This document shows, one piece after another, positions 6,710-17,106 of a stretch of DNA of 64,000 nucleotides. The stretch spans positions 1-64,000 of the forward strand of contig DDQG01000016.1 in NCBI GenBank assembly GCA_002342585.1, written 5' to 3'. The notes below the pieces were generated by a model. That model was given only the letters and a program-made list of their open reading frames with translations, searched no databases and was not told where the DNA came from. How positions within the stretch are numbered: the stretch's first letter is position 1; each line of letters opens with the position of its first letter. The DNA is from Prevotellaceae bacterium UBA2448 (lineage in GTDB: Bacteria; Bacteroidota; Bacteroidia; Bacteroidales; Bacteroidaceae). The translations under genes were made by a program, and so were the position numbers.

Positions 6710-8530
6710 ATGACTATAGAAGAAAGAATTGTAAATGCTGTGCAGGCAGGAGTAACGGCTTTGTACAGCATGGAAGCAAATGCATCACAGGTGCAGTTGC
6801 AGAAAACTAAAGCTGAGTTTGAAGGACACTTGACTGTGGTAGTCTTCCCATTTGTGAAGGCTGCTCGGAAATCGCCAGAACAGGTAGGAGAGGAACTTGG
6901 AAAGTACCTCGCTGAAAATCTGGGTGATGTAGTAGAAAAATATAATGTAGTAAAAGGCTTTTTGAATCTCGTTGTCAGTGATGCTCCATGGGTAGAACTG
7001 CTCAATAAGATAAATAGTGACGAGCAGTTTGGTTTTAAGCCGGTGACTGCCAGTAGTCCACTGGTGATGATTGAATACTCTTCGCCAAACACCAATAAAC
7101 CTCTTCATCTGGGTCATGTAAGAAACAATTTATTGGGTGCTGCCTTAGCGCGTATTGTTGAGGCAAATGGTAATAAAGTTGTAAAAACCAACATTGTGAA
7201 CGACCGCGGTATTCATATCTGCAAGTCGATGTTGGCTTGGTTGAAGTGGGGTAATGGCGAGACTCCGGAGTCGAGTGGTAAGAAAGGTGATCACCTGATA
7301 GGTGATTATTATGTGCTGTTCGACAAACACTATAAAGCAGAGTGTGACGAACTGAGCAAGCAGTATATGGCTGAAGGTATGGATGCTGATGCAGCAAAGG
7401 AAAAGGCAAAACAGGAAGCTCCACTGATTAAGGAGGCTCATGCTATGCTGGTGAAGTGGGAGAAGAACGATGCTGAAGTTCGTGCTTTGTGGCGCAAGAT
7501 GAACGAGTGGGTGTATGCCGGTTTTGACGAGACATACAAGATGATGGGAGTAAGCTTTGATAAGATTTACTACGAATCAGACACATATCTGGAAGGTAAG
7601 GAGAAGGTAATGGAAGGACTGGAGAAAGGACTGTTCTACAAACGTGAAGACGGTAGTGTGTGGGCAGACTTGACTGGTGAAGGACTTGATGAAAAACTTC
7701 TGTTGCGCAGCGACGGCACATCAGTCTATATGACTCAGGACATAGGTACTGCGAAACTGCGTTTCCAGGATTTCCCTATTGATAAGATGATTTATGTGGT
7801 TGGTAACGAACAGAACTACCACTTCCAGGTTCTTTCGATTCTGTTGGATAAGTTAGGATTCAAGTGGGGGAAGGATTTGGTACACTTCTCTTATGGTATG
7901 GTGGAACTGCCAAACGGTAAGATGAAGTCGAGAGAGGGAACTGTGGTAGATGCCGACGATTTGATGGCTGCTATGATAGAAGATGCTTACAAGGCAAGCG
8001 AGGACAAGATGAAGACTTTGGATATGGACGAAGACGAAGCTCGCGAGGTGGCACGAAAAGTAGGACTTGGGGCACTGAAGTATTTCATCCTAAAGGTGGA
8101 TGCTCGCAAAAATATGTTGTTCAATCCTGAAGAGTCTATCGATTTCAACGGTAATACAGGTCCGTTTATCCAATATACTTATGCACGTATTCAGAGTATT
8201 ATGCGTAAGGCTAAGGAACAGGGAATCAATATTCCTGAGAGCCTAAATACTGATGTGAAGATATCAACAAAGGAAACTGAACTCATTCAGAAACTGAATC
8301 AGTTTGAAGCAGCTGTGCGTCAGGCAGGTATCGACTACAGTCCTTCTGGAATCTGTAACTACTGTTACGAACTGACTAAGCAGTTTAACCAGTTCTACCA
8401 CGATTTCACTATCCTTGGCGAACAAAACGAGGCTGTGAAGGTGTTCCGCTTATCGTTGTGTAAGGCTGTGGCAATGGTTGTGAAGAACGGAATGGGTCTG
8501 CTGGGTATCGAGATGCCAGAAAGAATGTAA
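6710..8530 (+). CDS. argS: Arginyl-tRNA synthetase
   Basis: Class I aminoacyl-tRNA synthetase that charges tRNA-Arg. 606 residues from ATG 6710. The HIGH-type motif appears as PLHLGHVRNN after the NTNK segment, and the KMSKS-type loop as GKMKSREGTVVD. The N-terminal arginyl-specific domain and the C-terminal DALR anticodon-binding domain (last 110 residues, with the NQFYHDF segment) are complete. The frame can be extended upstream to 6662, but that stretch contains the promoter -7 box at 6684-6691, so 6710 is the start. porZ follows after 81 bases. Confidence 0.96.
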   Translation: MTIEERIVNAVQAGVTALYSMEANASQVQLQKTKAEFEGHLTVVVFPFVKAARKSPEQVGEELGKYLAENLGDVVEKYNVVKGFLNLVVSDAPWVELLNKINSDEQFGFKPVTASSPLVMIEYSSPNTNKPLHLGHVRNNLLGAALARIVEANGNKVVKTNIVNDRGIHICKSMLAWLKWGNGETPESSGKKGDHLIGDYYVLFDKHYKAECDELSKQYMAEGMDADAAKEKAKQEAPLIKEAHAMLVKWEKNDAEVRALWRKMNEWVYAGFDETYKMMGVSFDKIYYESDTYLEGKEKVMEGLEKGLFYKREDGSVWADLTGEGLDEKLLLRSDGTSVYMTQDIGTAKLRFQDFPIDKMIYVVGNEQNYHFQVLSILLDKLGFKWGKDLVHFSYGMVELPNGKMKSREGTVVDADDLMAAMIEDAYKASEDKMKTLDMDEDEAREVARKVGLGALKYFILKVDARKNMLFNPEESIDFNGNTGPFIQYTYARIQSIMRKAKEQGINIPESLNTDVKISTKETELIQKLNQFEAAVRQAGIDYSPSGICNYCYELTKQFNQFYHDFTILGEQNEAVKVFRLSLCKAVAMVVKNGMGLLGIEMPERM

Positions 8531-8611
8531 TGATGCATAATTTCTGAGGTAGAGTACAATTTTAAACAGGTAAATGCCGTTTAAATATACAGATTACTAA
8601 CCAGATATAAG

Positions 8612-10924
8612 ATGAAGAAGTTTTTCCTGCTTCTACTAACTAGTTTTTCAATTTTTGCTGATTCTACTATGAAGGCAGCAGATAGCGATTGGAAGGTATA
8701 TGCCTCGTATCATAATCCTACGAAGAGTGTGGAATTGGGCAGTAGGGTGTATGTACTTGCCAATGGTGATTTGTATAGTTACGGTACTGACGACCAGAGT
8801 ATTGAAACATATGATAAAGCCGGTGAACTGAACGATTTCGGTATATATGATATTCAGGCATGTGGCAGTACGAATGAGATTGTCGTTGTATATAAAAATG
8901 GCAATGTGGATTTGTTGTCTGCCGATGGCGATGTATTCAATATCTCCGATTTGAAAGGCAAAAGCCTGGTTGACAAGACTCTGAACGATGTGGTGCTGGA
9001 AGGCACAACTCTGTATATATCAACCAATTCGGGACTGGCAATTATGGATGTGAAAAATCGCCAGTTCAATAATATATACAATTTGGGATATCCCGTGAAG
9101 GCTGTCTGTGAGAAAGATGGGTATGTGGTAGTCTCAACTTCTGACGGAGTCTATAGAGGAAAGAGAGCCATAAACTTGCTTGACCCTAAGAATTGGGAGA
9201 AAATCAGCAATGTAACTCAATTCAAGAGGTTCATGAAAGTAGGCAACAATGTGTTTGCACAGGCGTTGGAGATGTATAAGATAGACAATATGTTAGATAT
9301 GTCTAGGACGCAGGTAACTGTCGACAGGGTTGCCAATAGCTTTGTGTGCAATGGGAAGGTATTCTTCATTACTGCAGACAACAAACTGAAATCTGTTGAC
9401 GAGGCTGGAACTGTGCAGACATACACTTCGCCTTATGCCATCAGTCATCTGCTTTATAAGTCTGGCAACTATTGGGCTTCATGTGGGGAGACAGGTCTTG
9501 TCGGCATGGGACTCAACGGAAGCGGGTTTACCCAAACTGTAGGTGATGTGACTCCTAACAGTCCTGTGCGCAATTACTCATACAGACTGAATATGATAGA
9601 CAGGCGTCTATTGGTGGCTGGTGGAAATTTCTATTACCCAGAGGTGGAATACACAGGAACTGCCATGAAATATGAAGATGGCAGATGGACGACATTTGAC
9701 GAGAAAGCAGCTATAGACTTAGTTGGTGCCAATACCTATCACAATGTTACCGATGTGGTACAAGACCCTGATGATTCAGAGCATCATTGGTTGGGAACAA
9801 AGCGAAGCGGTATTTACGAATTCAAAGACTATAAGTTAACAAGACATTTTTCTTACGATAATTCACCACTGACCACAATTCTTCCGAACTCGTCAAATCC
9901 TCAGAATTATGTCAGAGTGACAGGTTTGAATTATGATTCGCAAAGAAATTTGTGGATGTGTAATAACCAGTGTGACACCATTGTGCGTATATTGAAGAAT
10001 GACGGTAAGTGGATAGCATATTTCTACGAAGAAATAAAAGGGTATCCGACCTTTGATTTTGTGAAGTTTGACAAGCGTGGTTGGGCATGGATAAATAGCA
10101 GAAGAGCAACGAGTATATCAGATGGTGGTATGTTGATAGTGAATACAAATGGAACTATCAACACTCAGAAAGATGATACGTATAAATTTGTCAAATCAAT
10201 CATAAATCAAGACAATCTGCCATATGATATAGGTGATTGCTATTGTATGGAAGAGGATATGAATGGAGCTATCTGGATTGGACTGAGTAATGGACTTTTT
10301 GTGGCAAACAAACCTGAAAACATATTCTCTTCTGATTATCAATTTACACAGATAAAGATAGCCAGAAACGATGGATCCGGTCTTGCCGATTACCTGTTAA
10401 ATGGTGTAAATGTTACTTGTATAGCTGTGGATGGTGCAAATAGAAAATGGATAGGAACGGGTGGTAGCGGAGTTTATCTTGTCAGTGCAGACGGACAAGA
10501 GGAATTGCATCATTTTACAAAGGACGACTCTCCGCTTATCTCTGATAATATAAACGATATTGAGATTGACGGAGCCACAGGCGAGGTGTTTTTCGCTACA
10601 GATGCCGGACTTTGTTCTTATTTGAGTGATGCAGTAGATGCAGAGGATGCTTTGAGTGCAAATAATATTAAGGTATATCCTAATCCTATACGCCCAGAAT
10701 CGCGCCAGTTAGTTAGGGTTACAGGTCTTGCATATAGTACTAATGTGCAGATTGCCAATGCTGCAGGTCGCCTTGTGTATGAGGGTACATCGAACGGAGG
10801 TGAGTTTACATGGAACTGCCGAACTTCTTCTGGCAAACCTGTGTCGTCGGGAGTATATTATATTCTCGCAACTGACTCCGATGGTAAGAAAGGTGCCACG
10901 GCAAAGGTTCTTGTAATCAGATAA
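8612..10924 (+). CDS. porZ: Type IX secretion protein PorZ-like (beta-propeller plus T9SS C-terminal domain)
   Basis: 770 residues with a signal peptide (about 1-22). Repeated propeller-type blades follow, e.g. NGDLYSYG, YISTNSGLAIMD, VVVSTSDGVYRG and, in the second half, GAIWIGLSNGLFV and KWIGTGGSGVYLV. A C-terminal sorting domain runs from about 685 to 770 (KVYPNPI, then AAGRLVYEG and SSGVYYILATD). Two propellers plus a T9SS domain in about 775 residues is the architecture of P. gingivalis PorZ, a surface component of the attachment complex that delivers anionic LPS for cargo anchoring. The length matches that protein closely. It heads a tight operon with a CotH-like protein (10-base gap) and a glycosyltransferase. 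Confidence 0.85.
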   Translation: MKKFFLLLLTSFSIFADSTMKAADSDWKVYASYHNPTKSVELGSRVYVLANGDLYSYGTDDQSIETYDKAGELNDFGIYDIQACGSTNEIVVVYKNGNVDLLSADGDVFNISDLKGKSLVDKTLNDVVLEGTTLYISTNSGLAIMDVKNRQFNNIYNLGYPVKAVCEKDGYVVVSTSDGVYRGKRAINLLDPKNWEKISNVTQFKRFMKVGNNVFAQALEMYKIDNMLDMSRTQVTVDRVANSFVCNGKVFFITADNKLKSVDEAGTVQTYTSPYAISHLLYKSGNYWASCGETGLVGMGLNGSGFTQTVGDVTPNSPVRNYSYRLNMIDRRLLVAGGNFYYPEVEYTGTAMKYEDGRWTTFDEKAAIDLVGANTYHNVTDVVQDPDDSEHHWLGTKRSGIYEFKDYKLTRHFSYDNSPLTTILPNSSNPQNYVRVTGLNYDSQRNLWMCNNQCDTIVRILKNDGKWIAYFYEEIKGYPTFDFVKFDKRGWAWINSRRATSISDGGMLIVNTNGTINTQKDDTYKFVKSIINQDNLPYDIGDCYCMEEDMNGAIWIGLSNGLFVANKPENIFSSDYQFTQIKIARNDGSGLADYLLNGVNVTCIAVDGANRKWIGTGGSGVYLVSADGQEELHHFTKDDSPLISDNINDIEIDGATGEVFFATDAGLCSYLSDAVDAEDALSANNIKVYPNPIRPESRQLVRVTGLAYSTNVQIANAAGRLVYEGTSNGGEFTWNCRTSSGKPVSSGVYYILATDSDGKKGATAKVLVIR

Positions 10925-10934
10925 GTGCTCGAAA

Positions 10935-12344
10935 ATGAAATGCTTCGTCGTTATATGCGGATTCCTTTTATTCAATACATTTTTGTGGGCTGAGTCTTTA
11001 CCTAAAGTATATATAACAGCCACAAATCTTTCTACGGAATATAGTGATGGCATAATCAAGATAGATGATGGAGCAGAGATGTTAGCTGATATCAGGTACA
11101 GAGGGGCTTCGTCGTTGAAATACCAAAAGAAATCATTCGCTATAAGACTTAAAGATTCAGAAGGCAATAAGGTAAATACTGCACTCTTAGGAATGCGTTC
11201 CGACAATTCTTGGATTCTCGATGCGATGGCTATAGATAAAGCGAGAATGCGAAATAGAGTATCCACTGATTTATGGCTCGATTTTTCTCATGAAGTATAT
11301 TATGCCAACCAGGAACCACAGATGGTGAATGGTACTCGCGGAAAGTTTGTCGAGGTTTTTCTCAATGATGATTATTATGGATTGTTCTGTTTGACAGAGA
11401 AGATTGACCGTAAACAGTTAAAGCTGAAAAAGTGTACTTCCAACGCTGTGCGTGGAGAACTCTTTAAGGCTGTGGGCTATGGTTCCATGTGGATTTCTGA
11501 CGAATCTCGATACGCGTGGGATAACAATAGTAATGTGTGGGATGACGTATGGGAATTGCAATACCCTGATACCGAAAAGGGCGAGCCTATAGACTGGGAG
11601 CCATTTGTGAATACTGTTCGTTGGTTGAATGTTGCTTCAGATAAAGAAATTAAAGAAAAACTGACCGATGAAATTGACATGCCCGTGTGGATTGACTATT
11701 TTCTACTGGTTGATTTACTATTGGGTGATGACAACGTAGCAAAGAATATGTATGTTTCATTTTATGATTTGAATCAGGGCGTTTGCCGCCTTATTGTGAC
11801 ACCTTGGGATATGGATGCTACATGGGGCAGGAATTACAAGGCAGAGTTCGAGGATGCTGAAACAGAAACACCGCTTTATCATCAGATATATTCCCGTATG
11901 ATATATTCGACAAATGCATGGTCGGAGATGTTCGAACCGCGTTATGCAGAATTGAGAAAAACATATTTCTCTCTTCCTGTGTTGAAGAGTTATTTCAGTA
12001 GATACTTTGATTTATTTGGAACAACCGGTGTCGCACAACGCGAAGTTGCCCGATGGAATGAAGTTGATGGGATACAACTTGACTTTAATGCGGAGGAACA
12101 ATACATATATGATTGGATAGAACACCGTCTTGCTGTGCTTGATAAACGATATGATTATAAAGAAGATGCTGATGCAATAAACATCATTGCAGCGGAATTC
12201 CCTTTCGTCCCATATTCTGTTTATAATATCTCCGGACACATAGTTGGAGTGGTACCCGAACCGACCTGTGAGAGATTGCGTGAGTTGCAACTGAAACAGG
12301 GCGTTTATATTGTAGGTAATAAAAAAATCGTAGTAAAATACTGA
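10935..12344 (+). CDS. CotH-like kinase-fold secreted protein
   Basis: 469 residues with a signal peptide ending near Trp-Ala-Glu (about residue 19). The CotH family core shows IRYRGASSLKYQKKSFAI, a basic/acidic ring of conserved sites (LLGMRSDNSWILDAM, VEVFLNDDYYGLFCLTEKID) and the metal-binding type motif TPWDMDATWGR near residue 295. CotH proteins are atypical protein kinases first described in spore coats; in Bacteroidetes they are predicted to be exported. The last 45 residues (VYNISGHIVG, then LKQGVYIV and KKIVVKY) look like a T9SS sorting tail, so PorZ and its machinery may export this neighbour. Substrates are unknown. Confidence 0.82.
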   Translation: MKCFVVICGFLLFNTFLWAESLPKVYITATNLSTEYSDGIIKIDDGAEMLADIRYRGASSLKYQKKSFAIRLKDSEGNKVNTALLGMRSDNSWILDAMAIDKARMRNRVSTDLWLDFSHEVYYANQEPQMVNGTRGKFVEVFLNDDYYGLFCLTEKIDRKQLKLKKCTSNAVRGELFKAVGYGSMWISDESRYAWDNNSNVWDDVWELQYPDTEKGEPIDWEPFVNTVRWLNVASDKEIKEKLTDEIDMPVWIDYFLLVDLLLGDDNVAKNMYVSFYDLNQGVCRLIVTPWDMDATWGRNYKAEFEDAETETPLYHQIYSRMIYSTNAWSEMFEPRYAELRKTYFSLPVLKSYFSRYFDLFGTTGVAQREVARWNEVDGIQLDFNAEEQYIYDWIEHRLAVLDKRYDYKEDADAINIIAAEFPFVPYSVYNISGHIVGVVPEPTCERLRELQLKQGVYIVGNKKIVVKY

Positions 12345-12350
12345 ATAATT

Positions 12351-13244
12351 ATGCTCTCAATACTTATTCCGACACATAACTATACTTGCTACAAACTTGT
12401 TGCTGACCTGCACCAACAGGGTGAAGCTTTAGGTGTGCCTTATGAAATAATAGTGTGTGAAGACGGCAGTCGTGATTCGGTAAGTATCATTGCGAATCAT
12501 AAGATTGAGGAACTGAGTAACTGCCGACATATAATAAACAAGCATAACATAGGCCAGGCAGCTACCAGAAATCTTTTGGTAAAGAATGCTCTTTATGATT
12601 GGGTGCTGTTTATCGATTGTGATGCTCAAGTGATTCATGATGACTTTCTGGCTAATTATATTAATAATGTAGGAAAGGGCGATGTAGTAGTGGGCGGTCT
12701 GCAACACCCTCGGTACAATGACGATCCAAACCGTACATTGCGATTTAAGTATGAGACCGAGGCCGACAAAACCCGTGGAGCGGAATTCAGAAATCAGAAT
12801 CCGTACAATAAATTTACTGCATTTAATTGTATGGTTCGCCGGTCGATGTTCCTGTGTATATTATTCGATGAGAACTGTAGGCAATATGGATATGAAGATG
12901 CCCTTTTCGGTTTGGAACTGAAAAGACGCGGCATCAGTATTTTACATATTGATAATCCGTTACTTCATACGGGGATAGATACCAATAAGGCATTTCTCCA
13001 GAAAACAGAAACGGCACTAAACACACTTTTGTTGCTTGGGAACAGAATGCAAGGAGGAAGTGCGCTGCTGAATATGTATGCACGTTTTTCTCGTCGTCGT
13101 TCTGCCTGGTTGTTGCGCTTGAACTACTCTCTGTTTGGTGGTCTCATGCGTAGAAATCTCCTTTCTGCACATCCTTCACTGACAGTTTTTAACTTCTACA
13201 AGCTTTGCTATTATGCTAATCTTGATCAGTATTTGGTGCGTTGA
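12351..13244 (+). CDS. Family 2 glycosyltransferase
   Basis: 297 residues, GT-A fold. It starts MLSILIPTHNYT, then CEDGSRDS near residue 42, a donor/metal segment FIDCDAQV near 85, FTAFNCMVRR near 160 and the acceptor-side GYEDALFGLELKRRG near 180. It is the third gene of the porZ operon (6-base gap after the CotH-like gene). Because PorZ works with anionic LPS, a role in building that surface sugar is plausible but not shown. Confidence 0.83.
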   Translation: MLSILIPTHNYTCYKLVADLHQQGEALGVPYEIIVCEDGSRDSVSIIANHKIEELSNCRHIINKHNIGQAATRNLLVKNALYDWVLFIDCDAQVIHDDFLANYINNVGKGDVVVGGLQHPRYNDDPNRTLRFKYETEADKTRGAEFRNQNPYNKFTAFNCMVRRSMFLCILFDENCRQYGYEDALFGLELKRRGISILHIDNPLLHTGIDTNKAFLQKTETALNTLLLLGNRMQGGSALLNMYARFSRRRSAWLLRLNYSLFGGLMRRNLLSAHPSLTVFNFYKLCYYANLDQYLVR

Positions 13245-13275
13245 CAATTGTTTTGTCGGTATTGTATTGCTGTGA

Positions 13276-14004
13276 TTAAATTTTCTGCGATGAACAGAAA
13301 CGATATCGCAACAGTGTATATATGGCTTCCATGCCATCGTGCCAGTTGATTTTCTTTCCTTCAGCTTTGCTGCGCGGATTGTATTTTATGGGCAGCTCCG
13401 GTATTGGAATGCCACGACGTGCCACTTTTGCTGTTACCTCGGGACAAAATTCAAATCGTTCACATTTGAGTGACATTGAGAGAATCAGGTCAGTTTTAAA
13501 TAGTTTATAGCATGTAGGCTCGTCAGTCAGATGAAGACCATAGAGCAAATTGGTGACAAGGGTGACAAAACGCCCTCCCCAGTAAAAATATGGCGATGCT
13601 GTCTTCTTCTGTTTTGCGATGCGTTGTCCGAGTATACGACTGCCATATACCACTGACAGATTGTGGCTTATGGCATGTTGCAGCAGACGAACCATGTCGG
13701 CTGGGTCGTATTCAAGATCGGCATCTTGAATGATTGTATATGTACCGCTTACGTGTTGCAATCCTGTACGAATGGCATGACCTTTCCCGTAGTTTTGCGT
13801 ATGGCTCACTCCTATGATGTGTAGCGAGTCTGACTGTTCCCATTGTGAAATAATTCGTGCTGTACCATCTTGCGAACTGTCATCTACTACAATTATCTCC
13901 CATTCGTACGTGTCTGGCAACGGAGTGTCAGCTATTTTCTTCAAAAGGACGTCAAGTGTACGCTCTTCATTGTATGCGGGTATTATGACTGAGAAACGAT
14001 TCAT
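13276..14004 (-). CDS. DPM1-like family 2 glycosyltransferase
   Basis: 242 residues, resembling dolichyl/undecaprenyl-phosphate mannosyltransferases. It starts FSVIIPAYNEERTLD, then VVDDSSQDGT near residue 40, the metal-binding QDADLEYDP near 95, GSRILG near 122 and the C-terminal ELPIKYNPRSKAEGKKI typical of this subgroup. Such enzymes charge a lipid carrier with one sugar on the cytoplasmic face. The next gene encodes a multi-spanning protein that may use that lipid-linked sugar. It overlaps that gene by 4 bases. Confidence 0.85.
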   Translation of the reverse strand: MNRFSVIIPAYNEERTLDVLLKKIADTPLPDTYEWEIIVVDDSSQDGTARIISQWEQSDSLHIIGVSHTQNYGKGHAIRTGLQHVSGTYTIIQDADLEYDPADMVRLLQHAISHNLSVVYGSRILGQRIAKQKKTASPYFYWGGRFVTLVTNLLYGLHLTDEPTCYKLFKTDLILSMSLKCERFEFCPEVTAKVARRGIPIPELPIKYNPRSKAEGKKINWHDGMEAIYTLLRYRFCSSQKI

Positions 14005-15395
14005 GCTTGGGTTGCAGTTTTATGTATTGGAGTAGAAATAATAAGTAGCAGTTCTATAGGAAGCGCCCATATGATAGGCATTACGTATCGGAAACATCCG
14101 TTCTGAGGTGATATTATTAGCACTCCAATTGATACGAAAACAGGGAATAATGCAAGTGATGCTTCCCATTTGCGGCGTATTAGCAGGATAAGGTAACCGA
14201 CCAATGATAGTGGAATGTAAAATCCCATGCGGAAGAGTAATCCTATTAATGGTATGTGCATGGCTGTATTCATCCCTGATGGTTGTGGATGGAGTAGAGT
14301 GTCCATCGTGTAGAATTTTTCACATGGAGGTTCGTTGATTGCAAATGAAGGAGAAAATAAAGGGAAGCGTCCGCTCGGAATAAAATAGTCATTACACCCA
14401 GCCCACACCGATTGTATAGCGACCATAGGGTGGCGTTTCATAAGTCTTATGTATGCCCAGCGGAAGCGTGCGAAATCATCGTCGCTTGCATTAACTCGGT
14501 AGCGGAACTTAACGGGGTCTTGCAGATCTGGATTGTACAGTGCTGCTATGCTGTCGTAAGGCAGTAATGCAGAAATAGCTTCGCGTTCTTCTGGCTCAAC
14601 TTCTGTAGGATATTGTTTTATGTAGAGTGCAGTCTGCTGGAATGCGAATCCATATAATTCCTGACGCCCACTGAGTGCTACGTGGCATGCAGGTAGTAGT
14701 ATGTGCAGCCATAGGAAGTATAGTAATGCTGATATACTGAGTGTTGCACTCAACCTCCATTTTCTGTAAAACAAAGATGTAGCTGCAATCAAAAGTATAA
14801 CGATGTAGAAACATTGATTTTTTGAAAGCATGAAAAGGAAACAGACAGAAATAAAACGCAACAGGAATATTTTGTCATTAAGTAGTTGCCCATTTGACTG
14901 AACCGCTTCAAGCAAATAGAGTGTTAACCATAGCGTGGTGATTGAGAATAAAGCATCTTTGAGCATTAGGGTACTCCAAAAACCATATATTGGGAATAAA
15001 GCTGTAAAGAGTATGCTAACGTTCCACCATGCCAATACTTTTCTATTTTTGTTTGTAGGACGCAATAAAATGAATAAGCGAGCCAGAATCCATGAGTGTA
15101 ATAACATTTGCAGTGTGATGAGGGCAAATACAGCAACTGACTGACTTCCTATTAGGTTGCCTGCCCATATGGTTCCGCCGTATAGTAAGGTGTAGATTAC
15201 AGGATTATGATTTGTTAGGATGGTAGATGGGTCTGAACTAGATAATTGGGCTGTGAAATCGGGGTACCCGAAGAATTGTTCAATTGATCCGATGGTGTCG
15301 GGATAGATACAACCAGGGAACTCCAAAAGCAGATACGGTATGCGTAACAGCACAAAGAATATCCACAGAGACTTTATTGTGTTGAGGCGTTTCAT
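14001..15395 (-). CDS. Multi-spanning membrane protein, DUF6020-like
   Basis: 464 residues with about 10-11 hydrophobic spans and a large loop near residues 260-370. The N-terminal CIYPDTIGSIEQFFG and TNHNPVIYTLLYG motifs are those of the DUF6020 family, which looks like lipid-linked-sugar glycosyltransferases of the GT-C type: acidic and His residues follow the first span. It lies between a DPM1-like transferase (4-base overlap) and a secreted C10 peptidase gene (4-base overlap), so all three are translated as one unit. A GT-C role is inference. Confidence 0.72.
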   Translation of the reverse strand: MKRLNTIKSLWIFFVLLRIPYLLLEFPGCIYPDTIGSIEQFFGYPDFTAQLSSSDPSTILTNHNPVIYTLLYGGTIWAGNLIGSQSVAVFALITLQMLLHSWILARLFILLRPTNKNRKVLAWWNVSILFTALFPIYGFWSTLMLKDALFSITTLWLTLYLLEAVQSNGQLLNDKIFLLRFISVCFLFMLSKNQCFYIVILLIAATSLFYRKWRLSATLSISALLYFLWLHILLPACHVALSGRQELYGFAFQQTALYIKQYPTEVEPEEREAISALLPYDSIAALYNPDLQDPVKFRYRVNASDDDFARFRWAYIRLMKRHPMVAIQSVWAGCNDYFIPSGRFPLFSPSFAINEPPCEKFYTMDTLLHPQPSGMNTAMHIPLIGLLFRMGFYIPLSLVGYLILLIRRKWEASLALFPVFVSIGVLIISPQNGCFRYVMPIIWALPIELLLIISTPIHKTATQA

Positions 15396-17101
15396 TTCTT
15401 TGTGATTTGGAAAATGTTATCATGTAGGATGGAAACGTAAATAGGGGCTTCATCGTTGAGAAGTTCGATTTGTTCATCACTCATCAGATTATTGTTGTAA
15501 AGCACTCTCAGACGATATTCACCAGTTTTTGGTGCATATATTTTCCTTATGTTAATTTTGTACGTCCGTTCTTCGTCAGCAGCTAATGTATATCCTTGTT
15601 GGTATAGATAAAACGGCTCGTATGCTTCGTTTGTTGGTTCCATGCGGAAGTATATGCGCCCTGTGGATTCGGCATTGTGATTTTTCAGTGTGAAGCTATA
15701 GTCTGGAGCCTGAGCATTGATAAGTAAGTCGGGCATGTCTAAGTCGGTAAGTTCCAGCCATGCTGTTTTCAGACTGTCACTACTCAGCTCTACCTCCTGA
15801 GTTCCGACCGAGCAGAGCAGGTAATTCGGGATGCCTGTATTGCAAAGCACCGGGTACCATGTACCTTGGTCGCGAAACATTGGTTGTATGCGATATTCCC
15901 CCTGGGGTATTTTTGTGTTGATGATTATTTGCATCGAGTCTGTATATGCCGTGTCTTCCACTTCCTCCAGTTCAAAAGTGCGGTTGTATGTGTAAAGTGT
16001 GTCAATAATCTGTTCATTCTTAGTAAGCATTATGGCAACAGAATCATTATGCATGTTGCTGCCTATGTTTGCTAGTTCCTGTACAACTATTTCCATTGCT
16101 TCGCCACGTATTGCGCTTGTTGTCTTTGCTCTCATTCCCTGCATTGCGAAAATATGTGTCTCTGTCTCTAGCTCTGCACCTTTGGGTTGTATTCCCATAA
16201 CGAACATCTGCAAAACGTTTATACCTGTCTCCGGACTCAGCGTGTAGTCATGTTCATCGTGGTCGCCAGTCATGCATTCCAGGGAAGTCCATCCGTCTCC
16301 CTCGCCAAAGGGATTGCCTAGCATGATATGGAACCAGTCGTCTTCGTTATATCCATCGATAACGAAAGAGTGTCCGCCGCTTTGGTTGTATGCTGAGATG
16401 AGTACAGGACGTTTTGCAGCAAGTTCGCGTTTCAGCATGGTGGTTATTTCTTTTTTAGTGTAGAAATCGCGGAAATAGATTTGTGCTGCCTTGCTATATT
16501 TGAAGTAATTTACGAGTGCAATGGGTTGCATAACGGTTCTTGCACCACTGGCATTACTTTGGTATCGCATATTTACGCTTATACCGCAGTCGCTAAGAAG
16601 ATGGCTTATTCGTTCTGCGTCTTCATATGTGTATTCTCCTTCGGGGTACTCATATAGCATCTTATCCCATTCATAATGACTGTTTGCAAAGTTGGCATAC
16701 AGAATCTGTTTGCAACCAGTGCTGTCATCGTAAGAATGTTCTCCTTCGCCTTGGGCAGGGTGTCTCCAATAGTGCATCACTTGTGCCTGCGACAAAGCAA
16801 CACAACCTGCAGGACAGTGTTCTCCTTCATTTATGGGCGTATGATTCCAATACGGTGCACTGTATTGATGCCAACGGTTGATTGGTGCCACGAGCGGATC
16901 GACGCGTGGAGGCAGGTTCTCTTCCTGCTTGTCAGTTGTCTTCAGTGGTGTATGGCTGACACGCATTTGGGTCTGCTGTTGTTTTTCTCTTGTTGGCACT
17001 ATGGTATTCTTGCGTTGCAGCAATGGGTGCTCCGGCATCAGCTGCTGAGCGGATAATACTTGTGCTGACAAGCAGAATAATATGAAGATAAATTTTTTCA
17101 T
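15392..17101 (-). CDS. Secreted C10 (streptopain-like) cysteine peptidase
   Basis: 569 residues with a signal peptide (MKKFIFILFCLSAQVLSA). The peptidase domain is about 70-290. The nucleophile is Cys100 in CPAGCVALSQAQVMHYW and the catalytic His is His244 in SGGHSFVIDGYN. The usual W of the GWGG oxyanion region is replaced by a GNPFGEGDGW stretch, so activity may differ. A long beta-rich region without recognised homology fills 300-569. Only a short region (about 50 residues) separates the signal from the domain, shorter than the streptopain propeptide. The -7 box ends 6 bases before the ATG, so the message is probably leaderless. Confidence 0.85.
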   Translation of the reverse strand: MKKFIFILFCLSAQVLSAQQLMPEHPLLQRKNTIVPTREKQQQTQMRVSHTPLKTTDKQEENLPPRVDPLVAPINRWHQYSAPYWNHTPINEGEHCPAGCVALSQAQVMHYWRHPAQGEGEHSYDDSTGCKQILYANFANSHYEWDKMLYEYPEGEYTYEDAERISHLLSDCGISVNMRYQSNASGARTVMQPIALVNYFKYSKAAQIYFRDFYTKKEITTMLKRELAAKRPVLISAYNQSGGHSFVIDGYNEDDWFHIMLGNPFGEGDGWTSLECMTGDHDEHDYTLSPETGINVLQMFVMGIQPKGAELETETHIFAMQGMRAKTTSAIRGEAMEIVVQELANIGSNMHNDSVAIMLTKNEQIIDTLYTYNRTFELEEVEDTAYTDSMQIIINTKIPQGEYRIQPMFRDQGTWYPVLCNTGIPNYLLCSVGTQEVELSSDSLKTAWLELTDLDMPDLLINAQAPDYSFTLKNHNAESTGRIYFRMEPTNEAYEPFYLYQQGYTLAADEERTYKINIRKIYAPKTGEYRLRVLYNNNLMSDEQIELLNDEAPIYVSILHDNIFQITKK

Positions 17102-17106
17102 CGCGG

